Source: SBBG01 sp033717875
GTDB taxonomy: Bacteria > Pseudomonadota > Gammaproteobacteria > Ga0077554 > Ga007554
DNA: 64,000 nt
Assembly (NCBI GenBank): GCA_033717875.1
Contig: JADDKJ010000006.1
Span: 1-64,000, forward strand
Direction: 5' to 3'
Shown here piece after piece: positions 41,227-51,300 of the stretch. The notes under the pieces are model-generated. The model was not told the origin of the DNA. It made no database searches and worked only from the letters and a program-made list of their open reading frames with translations. A program made the position numbers and the translations under genes. Numbering within the stretch: position 1 is the stretch's first letter; each line of letters opens with the position of its first letter.

Positions 41227-44021
41227 GCTTTCTTCCCCCTTTTCGTTTTTGTTGCGGGCTTGGCCTTGGCCGCCGCCGTCATCTTGGTATAAAGCTCGAA
41301 CAGTTTTTCCAGCCGCTCGGTGTCGTTCCTGAAACGGCGGCCGATGTAGATGCGCTCCAGCACCTCGTCGTTGCGCTCGTGGGCGTGGCGCAGATTGTCC
41401 GGCATGTTCTCCGGGTCGTACAGGTCGGCGATGGTGGCGGGGAAATGCGCTTCGCGCGCCAGCAGGATGGCCTCGGCACAGGCGGTCAGGTCGGCTTTGT
41501 TCTGCTCGGTGAGCAGCGGGACGGGGAAGGTGTTCCAGCCGAGGGTGTTGGAGTAGCGGAAATCTGTTTTCAACTTGCCGCAGACTGTGGCAATCCAGAC
41601 CAGATGCAGGCGGGAGGCGATGAGCGCCATGTTCCAGAGGGGGGCGTCGTAGAGGGCGAAGGCGAGATTGGTAACGGATGAATTTCGGTCAACAAGCCCT
41701 ACAGGTAAATAAGCACGAGATTCGGATGAGACACAAGGCATAACAATCGTCTGTTTCTGCCCAATATTCATCTCTCTCATCTGATGCGCCCGTGCAGCCA
41801 TTTCATTGGCACCGCTGTCACGACTCTTTAGCCGCATCGCTCGCACCCCTTCAATGCGCTGCCGAATGGCATTAATACCCATCGCTTCTTCGAGATGGGC
41901 ATCCTCAATCCACAGGCAATAGCGTTCCAGGCCGCGAATAAATTCCGCCGAACCGTAGATGCGGCGAAGAAAGCGGGCGCGCTGCTCTGGTGTTAGGCCA
42001 AGTGTTTCGACTTCATCTCTGGATAGCAGCAGATGTCCGCCATCAACAGGCTTGTTTCCGAAAGTCATTTCCGCCTGCCCACTCAACGGACGGGATGCCT
42101 TGTCCAACATCACATTGGCTCCGGGCACCAGGTAGGCATTGATGTGCTCCACCTCCTTCACAATATCCACTGCGTCGCCCTTTCCGCTATTGGCGATGGA
42201 ATAGAGGCGGCGCAACGATTTGGTTTGCGATGATAAACCCACGATGACCACAGTCACGCCCGCGTTGTGGCTGGCGAGATTGGCCCACTTGAACGAGGTG
42301 TGCGCAAACGCAATCTTGTTGCCGGTACTGAAAACCAGCGGCCAGAGGATGGGCACTTGCTGCCCTTGGCATATGGAATTGGTGGACACGAACGCGGCGG
42401 CGGCATTGGTCTTGGTGCCGTAATCGGCAGCCTTCATGAACCAGCCCGCCACATAGTCCAGCGACTTCCAGTTCTTGGTGCGCTTGACGAAGATGGCCTG
42501 CAAATCCGCCTTCTGTTCGTCCGTCTGCCAAGTGGAGCCCAAATACGGCGGATTGCCGCAGATATACGTCTCGCCGCCTTCATTTTTAAAGTCAATTTCC
42601 GCCTGATCCAGCGGCGTACCAAACAAATCATCCGCAGCCAGCTTCACACCCGTCCCCGTCGGCGGGCAGATTCTCAACCAATCCAACCGCAACGCATTGC
42701 CGCAAACGATCCAGTTCTGTGCATCCAGCGGCAGAAACTCCGCCAGCGCATCCTTCTGCCCGCGATACAGCACATCGCACTGGAACTCGGCGATGATGAG
42801 CGCCAGGCGCGCAATCTCCGCCGGGAAGTCGCGCAGCTCGATGCCCCGGAAGTTGGTCAGCGGGATTTCGCTGCCCAGATGTGATTCGCCCCGGCGGCGG
42901 TTGATTTCCGCTTCGATTTCGCGCATCTGTTTGTAGGCGATGACCAGGAAATTTCCCGACCCGCAGGCAGGGTCGAACACGCGGATGCGCGCCATGCGTT
43001 TGCGCAGGTTCAGCAACTTGATCTTGTTGTCGCCCGCTTCATTCAATTGCGCGCGCAGTTCGTCCAGGAACAGGGGGTTCAACACCTTGAGGATGTTGGG
43101 CACGCTGGTGTAGTGCATGCCCAGTGCGCCGCGCTCTTCGTCGTCGGCGACGGCCTGGATCATGCTGCCGAAGATGTCGGGGTTGATCTGTTTCCAGTTC
43201 AGGTTGCCGGCATGGGTCAGGTAGGTGCGCGCCATGCGGGTGAAGCGCGGTGTTTCGGTGCTGCCGGAGAAGAGGCCACCATTGACGTAGGGGAACTGGT
43301 CGGCCCATGGGCGGAAGTTCCCGGCGGCACGTTCGGCAACCTTGGTGTTCATGGCGCGAAAGATTTCGGACAACACCTCATGGGTGTTGGCGCCGTCGCG
43401 TTCACTCATTTGCTCGATGGTGTGAGTGAAGAGACCCTCGCCGTTGAAGATGTCGGTGTCTTCGGCAAAGAAGCAGAAGATCAATCGCGCCATGAAGTGG
43501 TTCATGTCATGGCGGCGCTCGGCTGTGGCCCAGTCCGGGTTGTCTTTCAGCAGTTCGACATACAGCTTGTTCAGCCGCCCGGTGGCGCGCACGTCGATGG
43601 GGTTGTCCTTGATCTCCTTGATGGTGGAGATGCCAGCCAGCGGCAGGAAGAAGCCGAAATGGTTGGGGAAGTCCGGGTAGGCGCAGGCGATGGTTTCGCC
43701 ACCAGCCAGCTCTTCGGCTTCAAGGGTTTTCCCGTCGGTGACGAGGATGAACTTGGCTTTTGCTTTGGTGGTGGCGGGGCTGGCGCGCAAGGCCTTGAGG
43801 GTTTCGCCCACGGTGCCAGCTTCGCATACGGCGATATGGATGTTGCTACGCTGGAGCACGCCGCCGGGCACATCCGAAGCGTTGTTGTTGCCAGTACGCA
43901 GGCGCTTGAGTGCCGTGTCCTTATTGCCGAAAGCGGCCAGAAACGCGAACGGGAACTCAGCCGCGTCGAAGGGCTGAAGGGCCAGGTCCGATATAGCTTC
44001 TTCGATTTCTACTGCATTCAT
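41223..44021 (-). CDS. class I SAM-dependent adenine DNA methyltransferase (MmeI-like architecture)
   Basis: A 932-residue protein. It has an N-terminal domain of unknown fold (1-150), then a helical domain (RRHDMNHFMARLIFCFFAED). The methylase core shows motif I VFDPACGSGNFLVI and motif IV YICGNPPYLGS, indicating N6-adenine methylation. A target-recognition region and a Lys-rich tail follow. The architecture resembles MmeI-type enzymes, but I see no PD-ExK nuclease at the N-terminus. Restriction would thus depend on partners: the helicase and the GIY-YIG protein. The start overlaps the Uma2 remnant stop (ATGA). Confidence 0.85.
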   Translation of the reverse strand: MNAVEIEEAISDLALQPFDAAEFPFAFLAAFGNKDTALKRLRTGNNNASDVPGGVLQRSNIHIAVCEAGTVGETLKALRASPATTKAKAKFILVTDGKTLEAEELAGGETIACAYPDFPNHFGFFLPLAGISTIKEIKDNPIDVRATGRLNKLYVELLKDNPDWATAERRHDMNHFMARLIFCFFAEDTDIFNGEGLFTHTIEQMSERDGANTHEVLSEIFRAMNTKVAERAAGNFRPWADQFPYVNGGLFSGSTETPRFTRMARTYLTHAGNLNWKQINPDIFGSMIQAVADDEERGALGMHYTSVPNILKVLNPLFLDELRAQLNEAGDNKIKLLNLRKRMARIRVFDPACGSGNFLVIAYKQMREIEAEINRRRGESHLGSEIPLTNFRGIELRDFPAEIARLALIIAEFQCDVLYRGQKDALAEFLPLDAQNWIVCGNALRLDWLRICPPTGTGVKLAADDLFGTPLDQAEIDFKNEGGETYICGNPPYLGSTWQTDEQKADLQAIFVKRTKNWKSLDYVAGWFMKAADYGTKTNAAAAFVSTNSICQGQQVPILWPLVFSTGNKIAFAHTSFKWANLASHNAGVTVVIVGLSSQTKSLRRLYSIANSGKGDAVDIVKEVEHINAYLVPGANVMLDKASRPLSGQAEMTFGNKPVDGGHLLLSRDEVETLGLTPEQRARFLRRIYGSAEFIRGLERYCLWIEDAHLEEAMGINAIRQRIEGVRAMRLKSRDSGANEMAARAHQMREMNIGQKQTIVMPCVSSESRAYLPVGLVDRNSSVTNLAFALYDAPLWNMALIASRLHLVWIATVCGKLKTDFRYSNTLGWNTFPVPLLTEQNKADLTACAEAILLAREAHFPATIADLYDPENMPDNLRHAHERNDEVLERIYIGRRFRNDTERLEKLFELYTKMTAAAKAKPATKTKRGKKA

Positions 44022-44335
44022 GCGGTATCTTGCGTCTGTGACGTGATCCCGCCGTAGAAGGGGTTTGGAGCCGGGGTGCAGGATACGGCGACATCCGGGT
44101 AGTAGGCACCGTCGCTGGCCCGCACCTTCATGTCGGAAATGTAAACCTGGCAGGGTTTCTTGAGGTGTCCGCGAAGCATGAAATAAAGGGCGCCGGCAAG
44201 GAGGTTGTGGATGTTGCTGGCGCCCACCATCGCATAGACCTGGCCGTCCACCAGTTCGTGCCGGACTTCACTATGCATTTCTCCTTCGAGATAGTCCTCG
44301 ACCTTGATCCGTTTGATTTTTCTGATCGTGGCTAT
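44018..44335 (-). pseudogene. Uma2-family nuclease, truncated
   Basis: The frame reads IRKIKRIKVEDYLEGEMHSE, then VRHELVDGQVYAMVGASNIH and YISDMKVRASDGAYYPDVAV: the N-terminal half of a Uma2 (PD-(D/E)xK) protein. After VAVSC the sequence becomes unrelated and stops within the start of the methylase gene. No ATG is found at the expected start; ATA occupies a plausible position. The break probably marks where the methylase cluster was inserted. Confidence 0.72.
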
Positions 44336-44361
44336 GGCTCTTGCTCGAATTCAGCTCACAG

Positions 44362-44685
44362 TCAACGCTCAAGATACTTCAGCTTGTCCTGCACACCCTT
44401 CCAGTCATCGGCGTCCGCCGGGGCGTCGATTTTTTCGGTGATCACCGGCCAGTCTTTTGCCAGTTCCGCATTCAGCGCAAGGAAATGCTTCTGGTCCTCG
44501 GGCAGGTCGTGTTCGGAGAAGATGGCCTCGGCCGGGCATTCGGGTTCGCACAGCGTGCAGTCGATGCACTCGTCGGGGTCGATGACCAGGAAATTCGGGC
44601 CTTCGTGGAAGCAGTCCACAGGGCAGACTTCGACGCAGTCGGTGTATTTGCACTTGATGCAGTTTTCGGTGACGATGAATGTCAT
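44362..44685 (-). CDS. fdxA: 7Fe-8S ferredoxin FdxA
   Basis: A 107-residue ferredoxin with the cysteine pattern CIKCKYTDCVEVCPVDCF for the first cluster region and CIDCTLCEPECPAEAI for the [4Fe-4S] cluster. It has the long C-terminal extension of the gammaproteobacterial FdxA type (WKGVQDKLKYLER). The gene pair fdxA-mutS is conserved in pseudomonads and relatives, and is kept here with 163 bp between them. Confidence 0.96.
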   Translation of the reverse strand: MTFIVTENCIKCKYTDCVEVCPVDCFHEGPNFLVIDPDECIDCTLCEPECPAEAIFSEHDLPEDQKHFLALNAELAKDWPVITEKIDAPADADDWKGVQDKLKYLER

Positions 44686-44848
44686 GGAACTCTCCTAACC
44701 TGAGGTACTGGCGCGTTTTGGCGTTTGCCCGCTATGTTAATCGTTCTGCGCTGTGATGGCGAGTATGCGGCGCCGGTTTCGCCGAAAATTTTTCTTCATT
44801 TCTTCATTGAAAATAAGCATATAACGGGAGACGAATATGGCGCCCTCG

Positions 44849-47398
44849 CTACGTCAATGTCTTGAGATGGTAAAGCATGTCCAGCGCCTGTTTCGGCGTC
44901 AGCTTGTCGGGGTCGATGTCTTTGAGCGTGTCGACCACCGGGTGATCGCCGCCGTTTGAAAAAAGCGGCATCTGCCGCTCGGGCATGATCTTTCGCGGGG
45001 CGGCGGTGTGATTTTCGAGTTCGGCCAGCTTGCGCCTGGCCTGCTCGATGACAGGGCGCGGCACGCCGGCCAGGGCGGCGACGTGCAGGCCGTAGCTCTG
45101 GTTGGCCGGACCTTCTTTCACCGCGTGCAGGAAGACGATGCTGTCGCCGTGCTCCACGGCGTCGAGATGGGCGTTGGCGACGCCGTCGATGCTGTCGGGC
45201 AGGGCGGTGAGCTCGAAATAGTGGGTGGCGAACAGGGTGAAGGCGCGCACCTGGCGCGCCAGATGTTCGGCGCAGGCGAAGGCCAGCGACAGGCCATCGA
45301 AGGTGCTGGTACCGCGCCCGATCTCGTCCATCAGCACCAGGCTGTGCTCGGTGGCGTTGTGCAGGATATTGGCGGTTTCGGTCATTTCCACCATGAAGGT
45401 CGAGCGCCCGCCCGCCAGGTCATCCGAGGCGCCGATGCGGGTGTAGATGCGGTCGATGGGGCCGAACACGGCGCGCTGCGCGGGGACGAAGCTGCCGATG
45501 TGGGCGAGCAGGGTGATCAGCGCGGTCTGGCGCATGTATGTGGACTTGCCGCCCATGTTGGGGCCGGTGATGATCAGCATGCGCCGCGCATCGTGCAGGT
45601 CGGTATCGTTGGGCACGAAGGGTGTGTCCAGGGTCTGTTCCACCACCGGGTGGCGGCCCCCTTCGATGCGCAGTGTCGGCGAATCCGTCAGTTCCGGCGG
45701 ACTGAATTTCAGGGTATCGGCGCGCTCGGCCAGGTTGGAAAGCACATCCAGTTCGGCCAGCGCCGCGGCCGTGCCCTGCAACGGCGCCAGATGGGGCAGC
45801 AGGTTGTCGAGCAGCTCGTCATACAGCGCCTTTTCCCTGGCCAGGGCGCGCTCGCGCGCGGACAGCGCCTTGTCCTCGAAGGACTTGAGCTCGGGGGTGA
45901 TGTAGCGCTCCGCGCCTTTCAGCGTCTGGCGGCGCTGATAGTCGGCGGGGACATGCTCGGACTGGGCGCGGGTGACCTCGATGTAGTAGCCGTGCACGCG
46001 GTTGTAGTTGACCTTGAGGGTGCTGATGCCGGTGCGCTGGCGCTCGCGGGTTTCAAGGTCGAGCAGGAACTGTCCGGCGTTTTCACTCAAAGCGCGCAGT
46101 TCGTCGAGTTCGCTGTCGTAACCCGGTGCGATCACGCCGCCGTCGCGGATCAGCATCGGCGGTGTTTCGAGGATGGCGCGGCTTAGAAGGGTATGGAGAT
46201 GCGGGTAGTCGCCGATTCTTTGCCCGATGTCTTGCAGCAAAGGTGAATCGAGGGGCTGCAACGCGCCGTGCAGACCGGGCAGCGCGCCCAGCGCCTCGCG
46301 CAGTTGCGCCAAGTCGCGCGGGCGCGCCGATTTGAGCGCCACGCGCGCCAGAATGCGCTCGACATCGCCGATGCCGCGCAGCCGGGTATGCAGCTCCTCA
46401 TGGCCATGGTTTTCGATCAGCGTGGCGATGGCGTGGTAACGGCCGCGCAGCATGGCATGATCGCGCAGCGGCCGGTTGATCCAACGCCGCAGCAGACGAC
46501 TGCCCATCGCTGTGGCGGTGCGGTCCAGCACCCAGCACAGCGTGTTGTCGTGGCCGCCGAGCATGTTGGTTTCCAGCTCCAGATTGCGGCGGCTGGCGGC
46601 GTCGAGCAGGATGGCGTCCTCGCGCCGTTCCACCCGCATGCTCTGGATATGCGGCAGGGCGGCGCGTTGCGTGTCGCGCGCATATTGCAGCAGACAGCCG
46701 GCGGCGGCGATGGCGGCGTGCATCCCCTGCGCGCCAAAACCGGACAGATCGCGCGTGCCGAGCTGTGCGGTGAGCAGGCGCGCGGCGGTCTCGGCTTCGA
46801 AATACCATGGCGGCTGAAAGCGCAGGCCGCGCCGCCCTTCCAGCAGCGCGCGGCTGGGCAGGCTCTCGTTCGTCAGCAGCTCGGCGGGTTTGATGCGTTC
46901 CAGTTCGTCGAGCATGGCGGGTTGGCCCTGCACTTCCAGCACCGTGAAGCGGCCGCTGGTGACATCAAGCGTGGCGATGCCGAAGGTCTCGCCGTTCTGG
47001 TGCAGCGCGGCCAGCAGATTGTCGCGGCGCTCGTCGAGCAGCGCTTCATCTGTCACCGTGCCCGGCGTGACGATGCGCACCACCTTGCGCTCCACCGGCC
47101 CTTTCGACGCGCCCGGATCGCCGATCTGCTCGCAGATCGCCACCGATTCGCCGAGCCGGACCAGTTTGGCCAGATAGCCGTCCGCCGAGTGATAGGGCAC
47201 ACCCGCCATGGCAATCGGTTCCCCCGCCGACTGGCCGCGCGTGGTGAGAGTGATATCGAGTAGCCGCGCTGCCTTGCGCGCATCGTCGTAGAACAGCTCG
47301 TAGAAGTCCCCCATGCGGTAGAACACCAACATGTCCGGGTGCTCGGCCTTGATGCGCAGGTATTGCTGCATCATCGGGGTGTGCGACACGGTGCTCAT
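44849..47398 (-). CDS. mutS: DNA mismatch repair protein MutS
   Basis: MutS recognises mismatches and recruits MutL. The 849-residue protein has the mismatch-binding FYRMGDFYELFYDDA motif (Phe and Glu), Walker A TGPNMGGKSTYMRQ near residue 620, Walker B SLVLMDEIGRGTSTFDG, and ends DPDKLTPKQALDMLYHLK, the dimer/tetramer-region signature. Length is normal. ATG at 47398 gives MSTVSHTPMMQQYLRIKAEH. Confidence 0.97.
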   Translation of the reverse strand: MSTVSHTPMMQQYLRIKAEHPDMLVFYRMGDFYELFYDDARKAARLLDITLTTRGQSAGEPIAMAGVPYHSADGYLAKLVRLGESVAICEQIGDPGASKGPVERKVVRIVTPGTVTDEALLDERRDNLLAALHQNGETFGIATLDVTSGRFTVLEVQGQPAMLDELERIKPAELLTNESLPSRALLEGRRGLRFQPPWYFEAETAARLLTAQLGTRDLSGFGAQGMHAAIAAAGCLLQYARDTQRAALPHIQSMRVERREDAILLDAASRRNLELETNMLGGHDNTLCWVLDRTATAMGSRLLRRWINRPLRDHAMLRGRYHAIATLIENHGHEELHTRLRGIGDVERILARVALKSARPRDLAQLREALGALPGLHGALQPLDSPLLQDIGQRIGDYPHLHTLLSRAILETPPMLIRDGGVIAPGYDSELDELRALSENAGQFLLDLETRERQRTGISTLKVNYNRVHGYYIEVTRAQSEHVPADYQRRQTLKGAERYITPELKSFEDKALSARERALAREKALYDELLDNLLPHLAPLQGTAAALAELDVLSNLAERADTLKFSPPELTDSPTLRIEGGRHPVVEQTLDTPFVPNDTDLHDARRMLIITGPNMGGKSTYMRQTALITLLAHIGSFVPAQRAVFGPIDRIYTRIGASDDLAGGRSTFMVEMTETANILHNATEHSLVLMDEIGRGTSTFDGLSLAFACAEHLARQVRAFTLFATHYFELTALPDSIDGVANAHLDAVEHGDSIVFLHAVKEGPANQSYGLHVAALAGVPRPVIEQARRKLAELENHTAAPRKIMPERQMPLFSNGGDHPVVDTLKDIDPDKLTPKQALDMLYHLKTLT

Positions 47399-47422
47399 GA
47401 GCGGAAGGCTGAAAGGCTGGCC

Positions 47423-48220
47423 CTATTTCGGCAAATCGGAGGAAAGATACGGGGCGATGGTCTTGGTCATCTCCTCCCATATCTTGGGGTTGCCGGTGAC
47501 GACATTGCCAGTCTGCATGAAGTCCGATCCGCCCGCAAGATCGCTGACCACGCCCCCCGCCTCCTGGATCAGCAGCGCGCCGGCGGCCATGTCCCAGGGA
47601 TTCAGTCCGATTTCCCAGAAACCATCGAGGCGGCCGGCGGCGACGTAGGCCAGATCCAGCGCGGCCGAGCCGGCGCGGCGGATGCCGGCGGTGGGGCCGA
47701 CGAAGGCTTTGAACATACCAAGATAGGCGTCCAGAAATCGCAAATCACGGAACGGAAAGCCGGTGCCGAGCAGCGCGCCTTCCAGTCCCTTGATCTTGGT
47801 GACGCGCAGGCGGCGGTTGTTGAGCTGCGCGCCGTCGCCACGGCTGGCGGTGAACAGCTCCTGCTTGAGGGGGTCATAGATCACCGCCTGGGTCAGCACC
47901 CCCTTATGCTGAAGCGCGATCGAGACGGCGAATTGGGGAAAACCATGCAGGAAATTGGTGGTGCCGTCGAGCGGGTCGATGATCCACTGATATTCGTCGC
48001 CGCTCGTCGCACCGCCTTCCTCGGCGAGAATGGCGTGGCTGGGATAGGCCTTGCGGATCGTTTTGACGATTTCCTGTTCGGCCTGGCGGTCGATTTCGCT
48101 GACGAAGTCGTGTGGGCCCTTGGATGTGACGGTGAGAGTGTCGAGCCGTTCCGCGGAGCGGGCGATGATGTTACCGGCGGCGCGAGCGGCGCGCACGGCG
48201 ATGTTGAGCATGGGCTGCAT
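47423..48220 (-). CDS. suhB: inositol-1-monophosphatase SuhB
   Basis: A 265-residue Mg-dependent phosphatase. Metal-site motifs are ILAEEGG, WIIDPLDGTTNFLHG and AGRLDGFWEIGLNPWDMAAG. In enterobacteria SuhB also joins rRNA antitermination complexes. In many gammaproteobacteria it neighbours trmJ; here a 3.8-kb ATPase gene lies between. mutS follows on the same strand by 24 bp. Confidence 0.95.
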   Translation of the reverse strand: MQPMLNIAVRAARAAGNIIARSAERLDTLTVTSKGPHDFVSEIDRQAEQEIVKTIRKAYPSHAILAEEGGATSGDEYQWIIDPLDGTTNFLHGFPQFAVSIALQHKGVLTQAVIYDPLKQELFTASRGDGAQLNNRRLRVTKIKGLEGALLGTGFPFRDLRFLDAYLGMFKAFVGPTAGIRRAGSAALDLAYVAAGRLDGFWEIGLNPWDMAAGALLIQEAGGVVSDLAGGSDFMQTGNVVTGNPKIWEEMTKTIAPYLSSDLPK

Positions 48221-48364
48221 GGTTCGAGTTTCGCTTGCAGGGGTTGTTTGATCAGGACGGAGTAACTATTCAACGCCAAAGGATACCATAATCTGGCCGA
48301 CTCTTGCGAAAACGCCGGCTGTATCCGGCACGCCTGAAGCTATAGTACGAGGTGGATGTTTCTG

Positions 48365-51300
48365 CTACGAGATGACACACCTTGAAAATTGTTCGTGCGT
48401 CTCATTGACATGTTCGCGCAAGAAACGCGCTGAGGGCGTAAACATATAAGCCAAGGTGTAGTCCATGCTGAATTCGGCATCATTGTAGTCGTCGTGACAA
48501 TAGTATTTATTGTGGAATATCCCGGTGCGGGCGCGGCTGGTTTGATCAACCAGGCTGATTGCACTGTCAAGCGACTCGCTTAGTCTCAAGTGGGTGTATT
48601 CATAATCGAAATGAGTTGGTGGTATGCGCTCGTCTATTCTCTGTATCCCAAAGCCGGGGTTTTTTTCGTGTTCACGAGGAGCGTATTTTTCTTTATTTAA
48701 CTTGACGAACATCCTTTGAAGAAGAAAAGAAATATCTCTTATTGAGTCCAATTTTTCCCCGCTAGGATTGCGAATTTTATCTCTATCCAGAAGTATCGCT
48801 GAGGAAAGATAGGTCAAGAGTTTCCATTGGGCGAAGTAGATTTGGCTCATGCGCGGGAAAACCAGGTCTATATTCCTCCGGGAGATGATGCGGATCGATG
48901 TCAGCGCGAAATATAAGTTTTCACATACAAGGTAGGCAGACTCTAAAACGGGGGGCCATTCTATGGGGGATCCGTCGGCCTTGCGATCAAGGTCATTGAA
49001 AGAAGCACAAAATTCCGCGAAATTTTTTCCTTCGTTGGTGAGAAGAAGGGAAGGTTTTTCTTCTGACAAGTAAGCGTCGAATATGTCGAGTGATCTGCGG
49101 TGCTTATCGTTGTTTTTTTCCACGAGACGGCCATCTATAAGGCGACGGCTTATATCTCTTGCGCGCAACCAGTGCATAACGATCGCCGGCCTGATAGAGA
49201 GGGTGCTGAAGTTGGATGGAATGTCTATCTTGCGGGGGCTTCCCTCTGGATCCTGGGTTCCCGTCGCTTTGTAGTATGTGAATTGCGCCCAGACAAGAGC
49301 GGCGGCAAGCTTGTGCGCCCATAGCGATTGTTGCCAATAGATTTGCTCTTCCAGCGGGAAATGTCCCGTATCAGAGCTGGTGCCAAGTAAAACATCAAAG
49401 AGTTGTGGAATATTCAGGTTGCTCTCTTCTTCGTAGTTGATACCATGGAAGTCGCGGATCAGCAGTGTCTTGCCTGACTGTGACGATTCCATTTGCCTTG
49501 CTTTGTTGATGCAGCGGATAGCATGTTTTCCGCTTTTAAGCGCCTGCTTATAAATTTTTTCGATATCCTGTTTCAGTGAGTCCTTGCTTGTTTCGCCGGT
49601 GGCATCAAGGATCGAGCTAAGATAGCTGATCAGCTTCATGTGTGTGAGTGCGGCGCTGATGTAAATGCGATTATCCTCGAAATCCTCGGCTGCTTTAGAT
49701 AGCGGTTTTATGATATCGAGGTCGGGGAAAGGCTGTTGCCCTGGTGGGGCGAAATCGCGATTTTCTTTGGATTCTTGAGACATGAACGCGGAAAGTTTTG
49801 TAATGAGATCAGTGGTGCTCGACAATGATTCATCATTGAATAAACTATCCGAAGCCTCCACCAGTCTCACTTCCACAAGTCCCACCATCGCGTTCCCCTT
49901 TAGATAGGCATTCCTTTCGTTCGAGGTGGATAATGCTGTTGTGTCATTGCAGAGGTGGCGGTAATATTCGATCGCGTTTTTGATGTCCCCGGAAAAAAAC
50001 GCGAGATTCGCGGCGCGAAGATAGAAGCGAAGGTCATTTTCTTTATAAATTAATTCGGGGATCTGTGTGACGCTTGCTGTGCGAGGGCTGCGTTTTAGTG
50101 ATAGGTACTGGCCGGCCCAGAAGGGTTGCTTCAATATGTCCCACTTGGAGTCCCCCTCTTTGAGGCTTTTGTTGAGATTTCCGGCCACGGAGGTGTTGCG
50201 GCTCAGAACATTGTCGACGGCGTATTTGGCTTCGGCGTAGATGGCGGCGGCGTGGCTATAGTTTTGCCTGTGTTCCTCAAGATCTCCATTTTTCATCATC
50301 GACTCAACATAGTGCATCAGGAGTTCCAGGTCGATATCGTCTCGCGATGCGCGTATTTCCTGTTTCAGCAAATGAATAACCGAACAATAGTGGGCCGATG
50401 CCTCATTATAGGATTGTTCGATGGCGCAAATATCGCCGAGAGTGATATGGGAGCGCCAGGTGGCGCTTTTCTCCCTGTTGTCGGCGCGTGCCAGGATATC
50501 CTCGAAGAAACGCTTGACATGCCTCATGGAGTCGAGTGAAAAGTTGTAAGCCGCCGATTCGAGTTCGGATACATGGATGATATAGCGCAGCTCCTGCTCG
50601 AATCCGCTATGAAACCGGTAGCGGTAAACGCCATTCCTCACTCTTCTGATATACGACTTGAAGGTTTGAGTTAGCAGGTCATCGACGATGGCGTTGAGCG
50701 CGGGGGAGCGGTGAACGCTCATCGCCTCTGACATGCGGTGCAGCGATTCGCGGCTGAAGCCATAGGTGTGGTGTTTCAGTATGAATTGCAGCGACGCTAG
50801 GCTGGTGACAGTGAGCTTGTCGCTCATTTTCGAAATTTCCCGGCTGAACTGGTGTTCGAAAAGTGAGACTAGCTCGGCGGCGAGGGAGAATGCGCGCAAT
50901 TGATTGGCATCAAAAAGTAACCAGGGGGCGGATTCATCGTCTGGTTTGCCAAGGGATTTTATGTGGCCTTGAAAAGAAACTGGCCCGGGGACTATGAAGC
51001 TTTCAAGAATGGATGACAACCGCTTTGGGTTACCCCAGGAGTGGAAGGTCAGATAATAAATAAAATCCCGCAGGACGCTGGCCAGGAGCCGGCTATCGGA
51101 ATTTTTTTCATTGCCCTCGGTTTCTTCAATAAAAATCTTATGACATTTTTTTAAGGTGTAATATTCCTTGTCGGCGTTGTCATCTTTTTTTTGTTTTTTC
51201 ATCAGACGTCTGCATAGGTATTCTTCGATGAGTAAGGCCATTCGCCAGGGGCGCGAGGAATAATATCTTTCATCGGTCAAGAGGCTGGGTACCTCAAAGA

